A stretch of DNA of 64,000 bases from an uncultured Halieaceae bacterium (GCA_938074045.1 CALJGI010000004.1:1-64000); one strand, 5' to 3'; numbered from the stretch's first letter, positions 26,477 to 36,062 are shown. Translations and numbers: made by a program. Notes: generated by a model from the letters alone, not told the origin.

Positions 26477-26964
26477 CATAGCTCGAGAATAATAAAATTT
26501 CTTGCGAGGTCATGATGCGCGTTGCTGTCAGCACCATTATTGCATGAGCAGTGGTATTTGTGAGTTTCAGCCTATATTACGTAGCCCGTGATTAAGATGA
26601 CCGGGGCCCGAGACCGGTTCTAGCTCTAGAGTTAGAGCGTCATTGATATTGCCTTGTTAGCCCAATCCTAACGTAGTGGTCCGCACCAGGTATGTAATGT
26701 TTTACCCTGCCCCCATATCCAATGTAATACGCAAAAAGCGGACTTTCTGATCAAACCCAGTAATCACGTGGCTTTGACCACTAATTACGGTTTTGTCGGT
26801 TTTTACATTGATCACTTATACTGGGGAAGCAGAGAAATAGCGGCTTCAAGCACTTATGTACCTCAATCCACGAAAATTATACACCCTGCGATTTGCAGGC
26901 TAGACTGGAGAAGCAACTGGCAGAAAAGCGTTACCACTCCCCCCGGAATAGACCCTAGTGAATT
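26477..26964. other. Non-coding stretch before tRNA-Pro
   Basis: About 490 bases have no supported gene. Short frames here run into the tRNA or lack ribosome sites. A CTCTAGAG-centred inverted repeat occurs near 26625-26640. It is on the 3' side of the tRNA, where integrated elements usually sit, but I could not find a second copy of the tRNA 3' end as an attachment site. Confidence 0.5.
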
Positions 26965-27042
26965 TGGTCGGTGTGAGAGGATTTGAACCTCCGACCCCTT
27001 CCTCCCGAAGGAAGTGCGCTACCAGGCTGCGCTACACACCGA
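26965..27042 (-). tRNA. tRNA-Pro (anticodon CGG), CCA encoded
   Basis: On the minus strand the cloverleaf reads: acceptor CGGTGTG/CACACCG with discriminator A and encoded CCA (26965-26967), D-arm GCGC-AGCCTGGTA-GCGC, anticodon stem CTTCC with loop TTCGGGA (anticodon CGG), and T-arm GGAGG-TTCAAAT-CCTCT. The 3' side of the anticodon stem plus variable loop (GGAAAGGGGTC) is one base longer than in E. coli proline tRNAs. That gives either a C-A mismatch at 27-43 with a 6-base variable loop, or a bulged A. Confidence 0.9.
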
Positions 27043-27099
27043 GGCTTGAACGCGGGACTATACCAGACCTCGCAAACCTGTCCAATTGTGCGCCGGGGT

Positions 27100-27282
27100 T
27101 CAGTAAACCCCGGCCAATCGCGCTATCGTGATACTCATTACGCTGAACGCGCTCACTATAACGACAAGAATAAATAGCAGTCGCCAAGGCCTGAAGGGTT
27201 TGCGTTCCACAGCATTGATACCGGTAGATACGAACTCATCTACCTTGGCCTGATCCTCAGGATAGAGTTTGTTATCTGTCAT
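27100..27282 (-). CDS. DUF3094 family small membrane protein
   Basis: This 60-residue protein has a soluble N-terminus LYPEDQAKVDEFVSTGINAV, the conserved ERKPFRPWRLL segment and one C-terminal membrane helix. It matches the DUF3094 family of gammaproteobacteria. Function is unknown. It is on the same strand as, and 57 bases upstream of, the tRNA-Pro gene, so the two could share a transcript. Confidence 0.85.
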   Translation of the reverse strand: MTDNKLYPEDQAKVDEFVSTGINAVERKPFRPWRLLFILVVIVSAFSVMSITIARLAGVY

Positions 27283-27315
27283 TGCTCACGTCGTCGGTAC
27301 CTAATTGATACCAGT

Positions 27316-29109
27316 TTAAAAGGCAAAAGCCTGTTCTTCCAAATCCATCAGGTTATCTGATCCCGTCAGGATAGCTTCGCGCAAACTGGATGTGCGTGTC
27401 AGCAGCCGCTGGTAATAGAATCTGGCGGTGAATATCTTCGCTTCGTAGAAGCTCCCATCACCTTCCTCTTGCAGCTGGTCCAGTGCAACAACCGCCATGC
27501 GCGCCCAGAAGTACCCCAGCACTATGTAGCCAGAGTACATCAGATAGTCCACCGCAGCAGCACCTGCTTCGTCAGGATTTTCGATAGCGGCTTCACCAAT
27601 TTTCAGCGTGAGCTCACCCCATTCCTGGTTCAAACCACTCAACACATGACAAAACTCAGCCATATCGTCGCGATCTTCAACCTGTTGGCAGAACTGGTGC
27701 ACAACCTTGGTGAAGGTGCGTAACAATTGACCTCCACTTCCCAATACTTTGCGCCCGATAAGATCCATAGCCTGAATACCGGTGGTGCCTTCATATAACA
27801 TGGCAATCCGCGCATCGCGCACGATCTGCTCCATGCCTGATTCTTTTATGTAGCCGTGTCCACCCAGTACCTGGACCCCATGACTGGCCGCTTCAAACCC
27901 CGTTTCTGTAAGAAATGCCTTGGCAATAGGCGTCAGGAAAGCCAGTTGATCAAACGCATTCGCCTTTTGTTCTTCATCGCCCCGCTCAACAATGTCTGAC
28001 AGCTGTCCGAGATAATAAATAAATGCCCGGCCACCTTCGGCAAACGCCTTCTGGGTCAGCAACATGCGGCGTACATCCGGGTGAACGATGATTGGATCTG
28101 CGTCGCCATCGGGGTTTTTCACGCCGGAAATGGAGCGCATTTGCAGTCGCTCCTTCGCATAGGCCAGCGAGCCCTGAAAAGATAGCTGGGCGTGGGCCAG
28201 CCCCTGGGTGGCAGTACCGATGCGGGCGGTGTTCATAAAAGTGAACATGGCGGCAAGCCCTTCATTGGGCTCTCCCAACAGGTAGCCCGTCGCGCCATCA
28301 AAATTCAGCACGCAGGTGGCAGAGGCTTTGATACCCATCTTATTTTCCAGCGCCGCACAGTTAACACCGTTGCGCTCACCAACACTGCCATCGGCATTAA
28401 CTTTCATTTTGGGAACCACAAACAAAGAAATACCTTTTGAACCCGGCGGTGAATCAGGCAGCCGTGCGAGCACGATATGCACGATATTTTCCGCCATATC
28501 GTGATCACCGGAAGAAATAAAAATCTTGGTTCCCTGTAATGCGTAGCTCCCATCAGCCTGAGGTTCGGCACGCGTGCGAAGCAGGCCAAGGTCAGTGCCG
28601 CAGTGCGCCTCCGTAAGACACATGGTGCCGGTCCACTCGCCACTGATCAGCGGCACCAGATACTGTTGCTTCTGCTCCTCCGTCGCATGTTCTTCCAGCG
28701 TACGAATAGCGCCGTGACTCAGGCCGGGATACATACCCCAGGCCCAGTTAGCACTGCCGGTGAGCTCATTCATGATGATGCCCAGCAGATTGGGTAGATC
28801 CTGCCCGCCGTAATTTTTGTCTGCTGACAGTGATGGCCAGCCCATTTCCACATACTTGGCGTAAGCCTCGGGGAATCCCCTGGGTGTAGTCACCACACCA
28901 TCATTCAGCTGGCACCCTTCTTCGTCGCCACTGTGGTAAAGCGGTGCCACCTCGCCTTCTACAAAGCGCGCTGCCTCCTCCAGCACCGCCATCAGCAGGT
29001 CATCGGTCGCTTCCTCATACCCCGGCAGGGATTGATAGAGGGCTCCCGACTGGAGCACTTCATTGATAACAAACTGCATATCCCGCAGCGGGGCTTTATA
29101 CTCAGGCAT
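27316..29109 (-). CDS. Acyl-CoA dehydrogenase (about 600-residue DmdC/FadE-like subfamily)
   Basis: This FAD-dependent enzyme of 597 residues has the acyl-CoA dehydrogenase N-terminal helical domain, the middle-domain signature GTMCLTEAHCGTDLGLLRT and KIFISSGDHD, the C-terminal FAD-binding LGGHGYIKESGMEQIVRDAR and IAMLYEGTTGIQAMDL with the catalytic-base glutamate, and an extra C-terminal domain typical of the 600-residue group. That group includes DmdC (methylmercaptopropionyl-CoA dehydrogenase) and fatty-acid enzymes; substrate cannot be chosen here. ATG 29109 has AGAGG 6 bases upstream and is preferred to the GTG at 29133. It is downstream of bioD on the same strand with its own upstream repeats. 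Confidence 0.9.
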   Translation of the reverse strand: MPEYKAPLRDMQFVINEVLQSGALYQSLPGYEEATDDLLMAVLEEAARFVEGEVAPLYHSGDEEGCQLNDGVVTTPRGFPEAYAKYVEMGWPSLSADKNYGGQDLPNLLGIIMNELTGSANWAWGMYPGLSHGAIRTLEEHATEEQKQQYLVPLISGEWTGTMCLTEAHCGTDLGLLRTRAEPQADGSYALQGTKIFISSGDHDMAENIVHIVLARLPDSPPGSKGISLFVVPKMKVNADGSVGERNGVNCAALENKMGIKASATCVLNFDGATGYLLGEPNEGLAAMFTFMNTARIGTATQGLAHAQLSFQGSLAYAKERLQMRSISGVKNPDGDADPIIVHPDVRRMLLTQKAFAEGGRAFIYYLGQLSDIVERGDEEQKANAFDQLAFLTPIAKAFLTETGFEAASHGVQVLGGHGYIKESGMEQIVRDARIAMLYEGTTGIQAMDLIGRKVLGSGGQLLRTFTKVVHQFCQQVEDRDDMAEFCHVLSGLNQEWGELTLKIGEAAIENPDEAGAAAVDYLMYSGYIVLGYFWARMAVVALDQLQEEGDGSFYEAKIFTARFYYQRLLTRTSSLREAILTGSDNLMDLEEQAFAF

Positions 29110-29194
29110 GTAGACCTCTAAAGTTTTGGACACCGCGAACGCGGCAATGATCGTATGTAAACGGCGAACACATTATTGTGAAAGCCGGTACGAG

Positions 29195-29228
29195 GGTCAA
29201 TACGCTTTTTTGGTCAATTCTGGTCAAT
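29195..29228. repeat. Three direct copies of GGTCAAT upstream of the acyl-CoA dehydrogenase
   Basis: GGTCAAT occurs at 29195-29201, 29212-29218 and 29222-29228. The last two are one helical turn apart (TGGTCAATTC, TGGTCAATCA). They lie 86-119 bases before the gene start, between it and bioD. They may be a regulator site or, read on the minus strand (ATTGACC), -35-like elements. Confidence 0.4.
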
Positions 29229-29243
29229 CAGCGCGCAGATGGC

Positions 29244-29921
29244 TCACTGAAGCAGAGTCAAATCTACATATTCGACAGCATTTTTGCCCGGGTCGCTGTC
29301 CATCCAGGGAATTGAAGCCAGCATGGGAGCGGCGAAGCGCTGCTGCAGTGTGGCGAGGTTTTCCTCGAAACAGGGCATGTCCGGGTCAATCTGGTTAGCG
29401 ATCCAGCCCACCAGTAGCAGGCCGTCCCGCTGAATGGCCTCTGCGGTCAACAACGCATGATTGATGCAGCCAAGACGCATGCCAACCACCAGAACCACCT
29501 CCAGTTGAAGTTCACGCGCCAGATCGGCCAATGTCTCGCGATGATTGAGCGGTACACGCCATCCACCAGCGCCTTCCACTACAGTTAAATCAGCGCCGAG
29601 AGCCAATACCCCCTGGCAGTATCCTGTCAGCTGGCTGACGGTTATTCGACGATTTTCGTGTGCAGCGGCGATATGGGGAGCAATAGCCTCATCCAATGCA
29701 ACGGGATTAACCTGTTGATAGGACAACTCCATGGTCATCGCGGCGATTAAAGCGCGCGCGTCTTCGTTGGTTCCATCAGCATCACATCCCGCGGCAACGG
29801 GTTTAACCGCAACGGTGCTCATTCCTTGGCGCTCGGCCGCTCCCAGGATGGCCACGCCCGCCATCGTCTTGCCAACCTCGGTGTCTGTACCGGCAATAAA
29901 AAGTCGTCTTTTTTTGTTCAT
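29244..29921 (-). CDS. bioD: Dethiobiotin synthetase
   Basis: This 225-residue ATP-dependent enzyme closes the ureido ring of dethiobiotin from DAPA and CO2. The P-loop is FIAGTDTEVGKT at residues 8-19, followed by VAVKPVAAGCD and VVEGAGGWRVPL with the conserved Glu and Gly loop. Its ATG overlaps the stop of the BioHC fusion gene by 4 bases (ATGA). It is the last gene of the bioB-bioF-bioHC-bioD operon. Confidence 0.95.
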   Translation of the reverse strand: MNKKRRLFIAGTDTEVGKTMAGVAILGAAERQGMSTVAVKPVAAGCDADGTNEDARALIAAMTMELSYQQVNPVALDEAIAPHIAAAHENRRITVSQLTGYCQGVLALGADLTVVEGAGGWRVPLNHRETLADLARELQLEVVLVVGMRLGCINHALLTAEAIQRDGLLLVGWIANQIDPDMPCFEENLATLQQRFAAPMLASIPWMDSDPGKNAVEYVDLTLLQ

Positions 29922-31552
29922 GCAGACTCCGGTTTGCGCACCGCTCCATAGATAACCTGGTAAGTAGCCGGCAACATGCCTTCCTCGCGCTGATTCTCAT
30001 AGGCTGCACGAAACTGGCGCACGGCCGATCGCCCCATCAATCCCGTGGGCCGTCCTTCATTAACGTTGTGGGCTCCGATGCCTTTGAGTTCGCCGGTCAG
30101 TTCACGCAATTCCTGATAGCGCATCACCTGCATTTGCTGCTCCAGCTGCATCTCAATAAGACCTGCGTTACAAATAGACTCAGATACATTAGTTATTGGT
30201 ATAAATTGATTAACGTGTGTTTTGTCATCCACCGCCAACCAGGCACGCCGCAGTTCCTCGAGTGTACCCGGTCCAAGAGTAGCAAAAAAACACCAGCCGC
30301 CAACGCGCAGAACGCGATGGAGTTCTGCAAACAATCGGTCGAGGTCCTGGCACCACTGAATCGCCAGTGAGGTAAAAACCAGATCAATACTGTTCGATGC
30401 CAGGGGCAATTCCTCAGCGTCAGCACAAATCCATGACCCCTGGTCCCTCCCGGCGGAGCCCGCTGTGCATTGTGCTTCGGCCAACATGCCTTCGGCGATA
30501 TCGAGACCGAAATATTCAGCGTGCGGATAGCAACGAGTCAGTCCTGCGCGCATTTGCGCGGTACCACAACCGAGATCGAGAACATTTTCGACCCTGCATC
30601 CCTGGGTCTGCTGCCGGCTTCGCGACAGTAGATTTTCGCTCACCACGGACTGCAGTCGCGCATGTTGGTTATAGGTTTTGGCCGCACGACTGAAGGATTC
30701 AGCCACCAGATTCTTGTCCAGCCGGGCTGGCTTGCGTAGAGATATTTCCGGAAAGTGATTGGCTATCCACCCCTGAAGCTGTTCAGTGAACCAATCACTA
30801 TTAGCGACGGGCAGCAGGTGAGTTGCCCCCGGGAGTATAGCTACGTCATGCCCGGGTGCGAAGTCGGCGATAGCCTGTGACATGGTCGCAGGTACCAGCA
30901 AATCATCAGCGCCGTACAGATGCAGAACTGGTACCTCGATCTGCTCCATGCTGTGCCGATTATCGATGCCAGCCAGCAGGCCGAGTCCATCGAGGAGCGT
31001 CTGTCTAGCTGGCGCAATCGTCCTGATATCAGTTAGCAAGTTCCTGCATCGCCGCGCCTCAGGACCGGTCCCGCACTGTAAACGATCAAAATATTCCAGT
31101 CCACGACCTGCATCTCCGGCTACTCTGGCCGTGAACGAATGAAATCCGGCCTCAGACATTGCCTCGGTCCAATCATCAGCTTGTGTAAAGCGTGGAGAAC
31201 ACGCCAGCGTGATGAGACCGGTCACACGCTCGGGATAGGATGTTGAAAAAGCGGTCGCGATCATGCCACCCAGTGACCAACCCATCAGTAGGGCACGTTC
31301 AGGAGTTACTGCTGCCAATCCATTCAGCAATGTCACCAGGTCATAGGACCCGGGTGGGCTCTCGCCGCACCCCGGGAGATCGACCAGAGTAATATTTGTC
31401 CAGCTGCGCAGCGCAGGTACACAGGCGTTCCAAACAGACCTGTCAGCCCCCCAACCATGGATCAACACCAGCTCTGTGGCCACCTCGCTTTCACAGGACA
31501 ATCGCTCCACCGCCAGTTCAGTGGCCAGCGCTTTGACTTCAGGCAAGTTCAT
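29918..31552 (-). CDS. BioH-BioC fusion: pimeloyl-ACP methyl ester esterase and malonyl-ACP O-methyltransferase
   Basis: A single 544-residue frame carries both enzymes. Residues 25-270 are an alpha/beta hydrolase with nucleophile Ser93 in GWSLGG, Asp216/217 in YGADDLLV and His245 in GATHLL. Residues 275-544 are a SAM methyltransferase beginning [20 protein letters not shown] with motif [11 protein letters not shown] (325-334) and the LEELRRAW region of BioC. BioC methylates malonyl-ACP to start pimelate synthesis by fatty-acid enzymes, and BioH removes the methyl at the end; the fusion joins the first and last steps. It overlaps bioF by 14 bases and bioD by 4. Confidence 0.93.
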   Translation of the reverse strand: MNLPEVKALATELAVERLSCESEVATELVLIHGWGADRSVWNACVPALRSWTNITLVDLPGCGESPPGSYDLVTLLNGLAAVTPERALLMGWSLGGMIATAFSTSYPERVTGLITLACSPRFTQADDWTEAMSEAGFHSFTARVAGDAGRGLEYFDRLQCGTGPEARRCRNLLTDIRTIAPARQTLLDGLGLLAGIDNRHSMEQIEVPVLHLYGADDLLVPATMSQAIADFAPGHDVAILPGATHLLPVANSDWFTEQLQGWIANHFPEISLRKPARLDKNLVAESFSRAAKTYNQHARLQSVVSENLLSRSRQQTQGCRVENVLDLGCGTAQMRAGLTRCYPHAEYFGLDIAEGMLAEAQCTAGSAGRDQGSWICADAEELPLASNSIDLVFTSLAIQWCQDLDRLFAELHRVLRVGGWCFFATLGPGTLEELRRAWLAVDDKTHVNQFIPITNVSESICNAGLIEMQLEQQMQVMRYQELRELTGELKGIGAHNVNEGRPTGLMGRSAVRQFRAAYENQREEGMLPATYQVIYGAVRKPESA

Positions 31553-32702
31553 TCAAACCATCCAGCAGCTGATCAATATCCTCTTCGGAATGTGCAGCTG
31601 TCAGCGTAATGCGAAGGCGCGCTGTCCCTTCGGGCACAGTCGGCGGCCGAATAGCCGTCACCAGCAAACCCCGCCGTAGCAGGCTTTCGCTCCAGCGCAG
31701 ACTGGTTTCCGGCGATCCCAGCATGATCGGTTGAATAGGTGTCTCAGAAGGCATCAATTCAATTCCCAGCTCACCGGCTCCCACTCGAAAACGCTGTATC
31801 AATGCCTTTAAATGCTCCCGCCGCCAGGACTCCTCTGCCAACAATTCGACGCTCTTGAGGGTCGCCGACGCGACCGCTGGAGGCAGTGCGGTTGAATAAA
31901 TGTAAGTACGTGACAATTGCACCAACGCATCAATAAGATCGTCGCTCCCGGCTACAAACGCCCCAGCTGTTCCCAGCGCCTTCCCCAGTGTGGCCATAAG
32001 TATGGGAACATCCTGTTCGCCCAGATCCGCATACTCAACACTGCCTGCGCCGGAATCACCGAGCACACCAAAGCCGTGGGCATCATCCACCATAAGAGAA
32101 GCATCCTGGCGTGCTGTCACGGCGGCGAGTTCTTTCAGGGGCGCGAGATCGCCATCCATGCTGAAGACACCATCCACAGCCACCATACGCAGACCATCGG
32201 TCGACGCCGACTGCAAATGGACTTCAAGGCTCGTAGGGTCATTGTGCAGAAAGCGCCTGAACCTGGCGCCACTGTATAATCCGCCATCCAGAAGCGAAGC
32301 GTGATTCAAGCGGTCTTCAAACACACTATCGCCTCTGCCCAGCAGTCCCGTCAACACACCAAGGTTGGCCCCAAAACCCGTGGAAAACAACAGGGCGCGA
32401 GAACGGCCCGTAAAATCCGCCAGGCGCTCTTCCAGCTCAGCGTGTGCAGAGGAATGCCCCGCAACCAGGTGCGAGGCACCGCTACCAACGCCATACTCCG
32501 CCGCGCCCTTCTGCATCGCGGCTACCACGGCGGGATGATTCGCCAGGCCGAGATAGTCATTGCTGCAAAAGCACAAGAGATTACGCTCACCTACACGCAC
32601 CCGGGATCCCTGGGGTGACTGCAACTCTATTCGATGCCGATACAGCCCATTACTGCGACGTGTATTAAGTACGTCCTCGAGACGTCTGGAAAGGCCGCTC
32701 AC
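31539..32702 (-). CDS. bioF: 8-amino-7-oxononanoate synthase
   Basis: This 387-residue PLP enzyme of the alpha-oxoamine synthase family joins pimeloyl-ACP/CoA and alanine to KAPA. Motifs are [43 protein letters not shown] and the PLP lysine in [12 protein letters not shown]. It starts at GTG 32702, 21 bases after bioB. Second gene of the operon. Confidence 0.95.
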   Translation of the reverse strand: MSGLSRRLEDVLNTRRSNGLYRHRIELQSPQGSRVRVGERNLLCFCSNDYLGLANHPAVVAAMQKGAAEYGVGSGASHLVAGHSSAHAELEERLADFTGRSRALLFSTGFGANLGVLTGLLGRGDSVFEDRLNHASLLDGGLYSGARFRRFLHNDPTSLEVHLQSASTDGLRMVAVDGVFSMDGDLAPLKELAAVTARQDASLMVDDAHGFGVLGDSGAGSVEYADLGEQDVPILMATLGKALGTAGAFVAGSDDLIDALVQLSRTYIYSTALPPAVASATLKSVELLAEESWRREHLKALIQRFRVGAGELGIELMPSETPIQPIMLGSPETSLRWSESLLRRGLLVTAIRPPTVPEGTARLRITLTAAHSEEDIDQLLDGLNELA

Positions 32703-32723
32703 GCGGTGTAAATTCCGTGCGAA

Positions 32724-33770
32724 TCAGGCGGTCGCTTGCCGGTCAGCAGCGCCGACGGCATCGTAAAAGCGCGGATCTGGTGCGACCACGTCTTCCTCAG
32801 ACAACTCGCGTTCTTCGGGACGTATACCCAGTCGATCGAATAATGCCATGTCTTTATTCGCCTTTGGGTTGGGCGTAGTCAGCAGCTTTTCACCGTAGAA
32901 AATGGAATTCGCCCCGGCGAAATAAGCCAGCGCGTGCATTTGCTCGTTCATTTCCTCGCGACCAGCCGACAGCCGCACGTGGGAAGCCGGCATCAAGATG
33001 CGGGCAACCGCGATCGTGCGAATAAAATCAAAGGGGTCAAGATCGGGCTCATCCGCCAGCGGTGTGCCCTGTACGCGAACCAGCATATTGATAGGCACAC
33101 TCTCAGGATGAACAGGCAAATTGGCTAATTGGGTGAGCAAACCCACCCGATCTCCGGTGTCTTCACCCATACCAACAATGCCACCGGCACACACCTTCAT
33201 ACCGGAGGAGCGCACATGCTCCAGCGTTTCCAGCCGGTCCTGATAGGTTCTGGTGGTAATGATATCCCCGTAGTACTCGGGGGACGTGTCGAGATTGTGG
33301 TTGTAATAGTCCAGGCCAGCGTCAGCCAGTTCGTCGGACTGCTCCTTGGTCAACATACCCAGGGTCATACAGGTTTCCAAGCCGAGGGCTTTTACGCCTT
33401 TAACCATGGCCACGACCTGGGGCATATCCCTGTTTTTTGGAGACCGCCACGCCGCCCCCATACAAAACCGGGTTGCACCGGCCTCTTTGGCTGCGTGGGC
33501 TTCCCGCACCACTTTCTCCACTTCCATCAACTGTTCAACTTCCAGTCCGGTGTCATACCGCGTGCTCTGGGGGCAGTAAGCGCAATCTTCTGGACAGGCC
33601 CCGGTTTTGATGGAGAGGAGCGTGCTCACCTGCACTTCATTCTGATCAAAATGCTGGCGGTGGATGGATTGTGCCTGGAATAACAGGTCGTTAAACGGTT
33701 GCGCATACAGCGCTTCTACTTCGGCTTTCCGCCAGTTGTGACGGGTTTCGACGTTTTGTTCTGATGCCAT
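32724..33770 (-). CDS. bioB: Biotin synthase
   Basis: This 348-residue radical SAM enzyme inserts sulphur into dethiobiotin. The cluster motif is [11 protein letters not shown], and other conserved parts are [22 protein letters not shown] and SAGREEMNE, where the Arg helps hold the [2Fe-2S] cluster that supplies sulphur. The ATG at 33770 has GGAAG upstream; a further in-frame start at 33806 is less likely. First gene of bioB-bioF-bioHC-bioD, with a BirA operator 50 bases upstream. bioA is not in the window. Confidence 0.95.
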   Translation of the reverse strand: MASEQNVETRHNWRKAEVEALYAQPFNDLLFQAQSIHRQHFDQNEVQVSTLLSIKTGACPEDCAYCPQSTRYDTGLEVEQLMEVEKVVREAHAAKEAGATRFCMGAAWRSPKNRDMPQVVAMVKGVKALGLETCMTLGMLTKEQSDELADAGLDYYNHNLDTSPEYYGDIITTRTYQDRLETLEHVRSSGMKVCAGGIVGMGEDTGDRVGLLTQLANLPVHPESVPINMLVRVQGTPLADEPDLDPFDFIRTIAVARILMPASHVRLSAGREEMNEQMHALAYFAGANSIFYGEKLLTTPNPKANKDMALFDRLGIRPEERELSEEDVVAPDPRFYDAVGAADRQATA

Positions 33771-33819
33771 TGTGACTTCCCATGTTGGTCTATACTCAGG
33801 TGGCAATCGCTATGAAACG

Positions 33820-33852
33820 TTGTCAACCTGCAAGGATGCTTATGGTTAACAA
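33820..33852. promoter_or_regulatory. BirA operator controlling bioB (and overlapping the comF start)
   Basis: TTGTCAACC (33820-33828) and GGTTAACAA (33844-33852) are separated by 15 bases. This matches the known gammaproteobacterial BirA box TTGTAAACC-N14-16-GGTTTACAA, and the two halves are near-perfect inverted copies. It lies 50-82 bases upstream of bioB and covers the ATG of divergent comF (33842). Biotin-loaded BirA should shut off the biotin operon here. Confidence 0.9.
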
Positions 33853-34615
33853 GTCTATCAGATCAGCTCTTACATTTCTGTATCCGCAACCTTGCCTGCT
33901 CTGTGGTCTGCCGAGCAAGCGCAGTATAAATCTCTGCGCAGGCTGTGAGCTGGACCTGCCACACAATAGACACCGCTGTGAACGTTGTGCCCTGCCCCTG
34001 CATAGTGCGAGTCTGGACCGGGTATGCCATGACTGTCTGGTACATCCGCCTCCCTACCAGCACTGCGTCATACCATGGCGCTACGAAGCCCAGATCGCCA
34101 GCATGGTTCGCGCCTTTAAACAGCACGGAAAACTTGTTTACGCCCGGCTCTTTGGTGAACTGCTCGCTGAGCAGTTGCGCCTTCTCTACGGTGCATCCGA
34201 CCTGCCCGAATTCATATTGCCGGTGCCACTCCACTGGACCAGACACCTCACCCGCGGTTTCAACCAGGCCACCGAAACCGCGTACCAACTTGTGACAAGC
34301 CAGGCTCTGCGGGAATTGCCTCCATCCCATCGACCGCGAATTGCTTCGTGGCTCTGCAGCCGAACTCGCCACACCACAACACAGCGACGACTGGACGCAG
34401 ATGCTCGCCAAAGCAATCTGCAACAAGCGTTCAGCGCTCACCCCGGGTGTGCCGGTCGTCGTATCGCGATCCTAGATGACGTGGTCACCACAGGCGCCAC
34501 GGTTGCAACCATTGCCAGAGAACTGAATCGAGCCGATACCGCTGAGATTCATGTATGGTCTATCGCGAGAACGCCACTGCCCTCTGTCCGCGACTCTGCG
34601 CCTGATAACAGCTAA
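33842..34615 (+). CDS. comF: ComF-family phosphoribosyltransferase-like protein
   Basis: This 257-residue protein has an N-terminal zinc-ribbon-like part with cysteine pairs (CLLCGLPS, CAGCELD, CERCALPL, CHDC) and a C-terminal PRTase domain with the PRPP loop AILDDVVTTGATV. ComF/GntX proteins are linked to DNA uptake or use of DNA as nutrient. The ATG at 33842 has AAGGA 5 bases upstream. The start lies inside the BirA operator, so biotin status might also affect it. Linkage to bioB is common in gammaproteobacteria. Confidence 0.9.
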   Translation: MVNKSIRSALTFLYPQPCLLCGLPSKRSINLCAGCELDLPHNRHRCERCALPLHSASLDRVCHDCLVHPPPYQHCVIPWRYEAQIASMVRAFKQHGKLVYARLFGELLAEQLRLLYGASDLPEFILPVPLHWTRHLTRGFNQATETAYQLVTSQALRELPPSHRPRIASWLCSRTRHTTTQRRLDADARQSNLQQAFSAHPGCAGRRIAILDDVVTTGATVATIARELNRADTAEIHVWSIARTPLPSVRDSAPDNS

Positions 34616-34644
34616 GATAGCCTGCCAGAAACTGGAGGCTATGG

Positions 34645-35379
34645 ATGTCGATTCATCCCATTATCACCGCCTTACTTGCTCTGCTGTTGAGTTCGGCTAC
34701 TGCCGCGGAACCACTACGCCTCGCGGTGGCTGCCAATTTCCGCGAAGCAGCGACAGCGCTGGTGGAGAATTTCATTGGCGATAGCGAGTGGGAAGCCACA
34801 TTGCAGGTCGCGTCCACCGGTGTGCTCTACGCCCAAATCAGCAATGGAGCGCCCTTTGATGTGTTCCTGGCCGCCGACACCGAGCGACCTCGCATGCTCG
34901 AAAAAAATGGCCTGACAATCAATGACAGTCGCATCATCTATGCCTGGGGCGAACTCGTGCTGGTGCCTGCAAGTGGCGGAGAAGATTGGACTGACGGCCT
35001 GAAGCAAAAAAACGTCAGGTTGGTTATCGCCAATCCCGATACTGCCCCCTATGGTACCGCGGCCCAGCAGGCCCTCGATGCCAAAAGAATCAAGCTGTCC
35101 CGCTATGGGCTAATCCGAGCCGCCAATGTGGCGCAGGCTTATCAAATTTGGGATACCGGCAATGTTGACTTCGCTCTGGTATCCCGCGCGCAGGCCAGGC
35201 AAGTCCCCTATACCATCATCCCGCACGAGCTATATCGGCCCATAGAACAACAGGCAGTTCAGCTCAAGCGCGCAACGCATCCTGCAGCCACTGAGTTTAT
35301 GCGCTACCTGTTATCGGCTCGTGCGCAAAAAATCATAGCTGCCCACGGATATCTTACCGAGAGCCCGGGCGCACAGTGA
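34645..35379 (+). CDS. modA: Molybdate ABC transporter, periplasmic binding protein
   Basis: This 244-residue protein has a signal peptide (IITALLALLLSSATAA, cleavage before EPLRLAV). Molybdate-binding family motifs are AVAANFREAA, VASTGVLYAQISNGAPFDVF, VIANPDTAPYGTAAQQ and DTGNVDFALVSRAQA. It captures molybdate or tungstate for ModBC. The ATG has GGAGG 7 bases upstream. Its stop overlaps the modB start. Confidence 0.93.
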   Translation: MSIHPIITALLALLLSSATAAEPLRLAVAANFREAATALVENFIGDSEWEATLQVASTGVLYAQISNGAPFDVFLAADTERPRMLEKNGLTINDSRIIYAWGELVLVPASGGEDWTDGLKQKNVRLVIANPDTAPYGTAAQQALDAKRIKLSRYGLIRAANVAQAYQIWDTGNVDFALVSRAQARQVPYTIIPHELYRPIEQQAVQLKRATHPAATEFMRYLLSARAQKIIAAHGYLTESPGAQ

Positions 35380-36062
35380 ACCCCACTGATTTCGCAGCGC
35401 TGTGGCTCACCCTGAAACTGGCAATGGTATCAACGGTGATCCTAATGATACTTGGCACACCGCTTGCCTGGTGGCTGGCCCGGTCGCAGATACGCTATCG
35501 CACCATGATCGAAGCCCTGATCGCGCTGCCACTGGTTTTGCCACCCACAGTTGTCGGCTTCTACCTGCTGGTGAGCTTTGCCCCACAAAGCCCACTGGGA
35601 CAGGCATGGCACTGGCTGACCGGCGGCCCACTGGCATTTACATTTGCGGCGCTGGTAATCGGCTCGGTGCTATACTCTCTTCCCTTCGTTGTACAACCGT
35701 TGCAATCGGCGTTTATGCGCGTGCCGGCGGGCTTGCTTGAGGCTGCCGCCACCATGGGTGCAACTCCCTGGGATCGCTTCAGGTCAGTGGCAGTACCACT
35801 CAGTCGAAAAAGCTTCTTTACTGCTGGTAGTCTCGGTTTTGCCCACACCATTGGCGAGTTCGGCATCGTACTGATGATCGGTGGCAATATTCCTGGTGAA
35901 ACACAGGTGCTGTCTATTCGCCTTTACGACCATGTCGAATCGTTACAATACGCTGAGGCCCACGCGCTGGCTGCCGGTCTGCTGATATTCTCCTTTGTCC
36001 TACTCTGTCTTGTGTACCGCGGCAGTGATGATCTCGGGGTGGGGGCCCGTAATTCAACATGA
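35376..36062 (+). CDS. modB: Molybdate ABC transporter permease
   Basis: This 228-residue inner-membrane protein has five to six helices. The permease loop that contacts ModC is EAAATMGATPWDRFRSVAVP, and LPLVLPPTVVGFYLL is typical of ModB. GTG start overlapping modA by 4 bases; its stop overlaps the modC ATG. Confidence 0.93.
   Translation: MNPTDFAALWLTLKLAMVSTVILMILGTPLAWWLARSQIRYRTMIEALIALPLVLPPTVVGFYLLVSFAPQSPLGQAWHWLTGGPLAFTFAALVIGSVLYSLPFVVQPLQSAFMRVPAGLLEAAATMGATPWDRFRSVAVPLSRKSFFTAGSLGFAHTIGEFGIVLMIGGNIPGETQVLSIRLYDHVESLQYAEAHALAAGLLIFSFVLLCLVYRGSDDLGVGARNST

Noticed and set aside
26768-26986. 72-codon plus-strand frame entering the tRNA
   Set aside because: It overlaps the tRNA-Pro gene and has no coding character or ribosome site.
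33129-33683. 184-codon plus-strand frame opposite bioB
   Set aside because: His/Gly-rich shadow of biotin synthase codons.
34616-34644. Molybdenum-cofactor riboswitch or ModE site before modA
   Set aside because: Only 29 bases separate comF and modA, too short for a riboswitch, and no ModE-like palindrome is visible.
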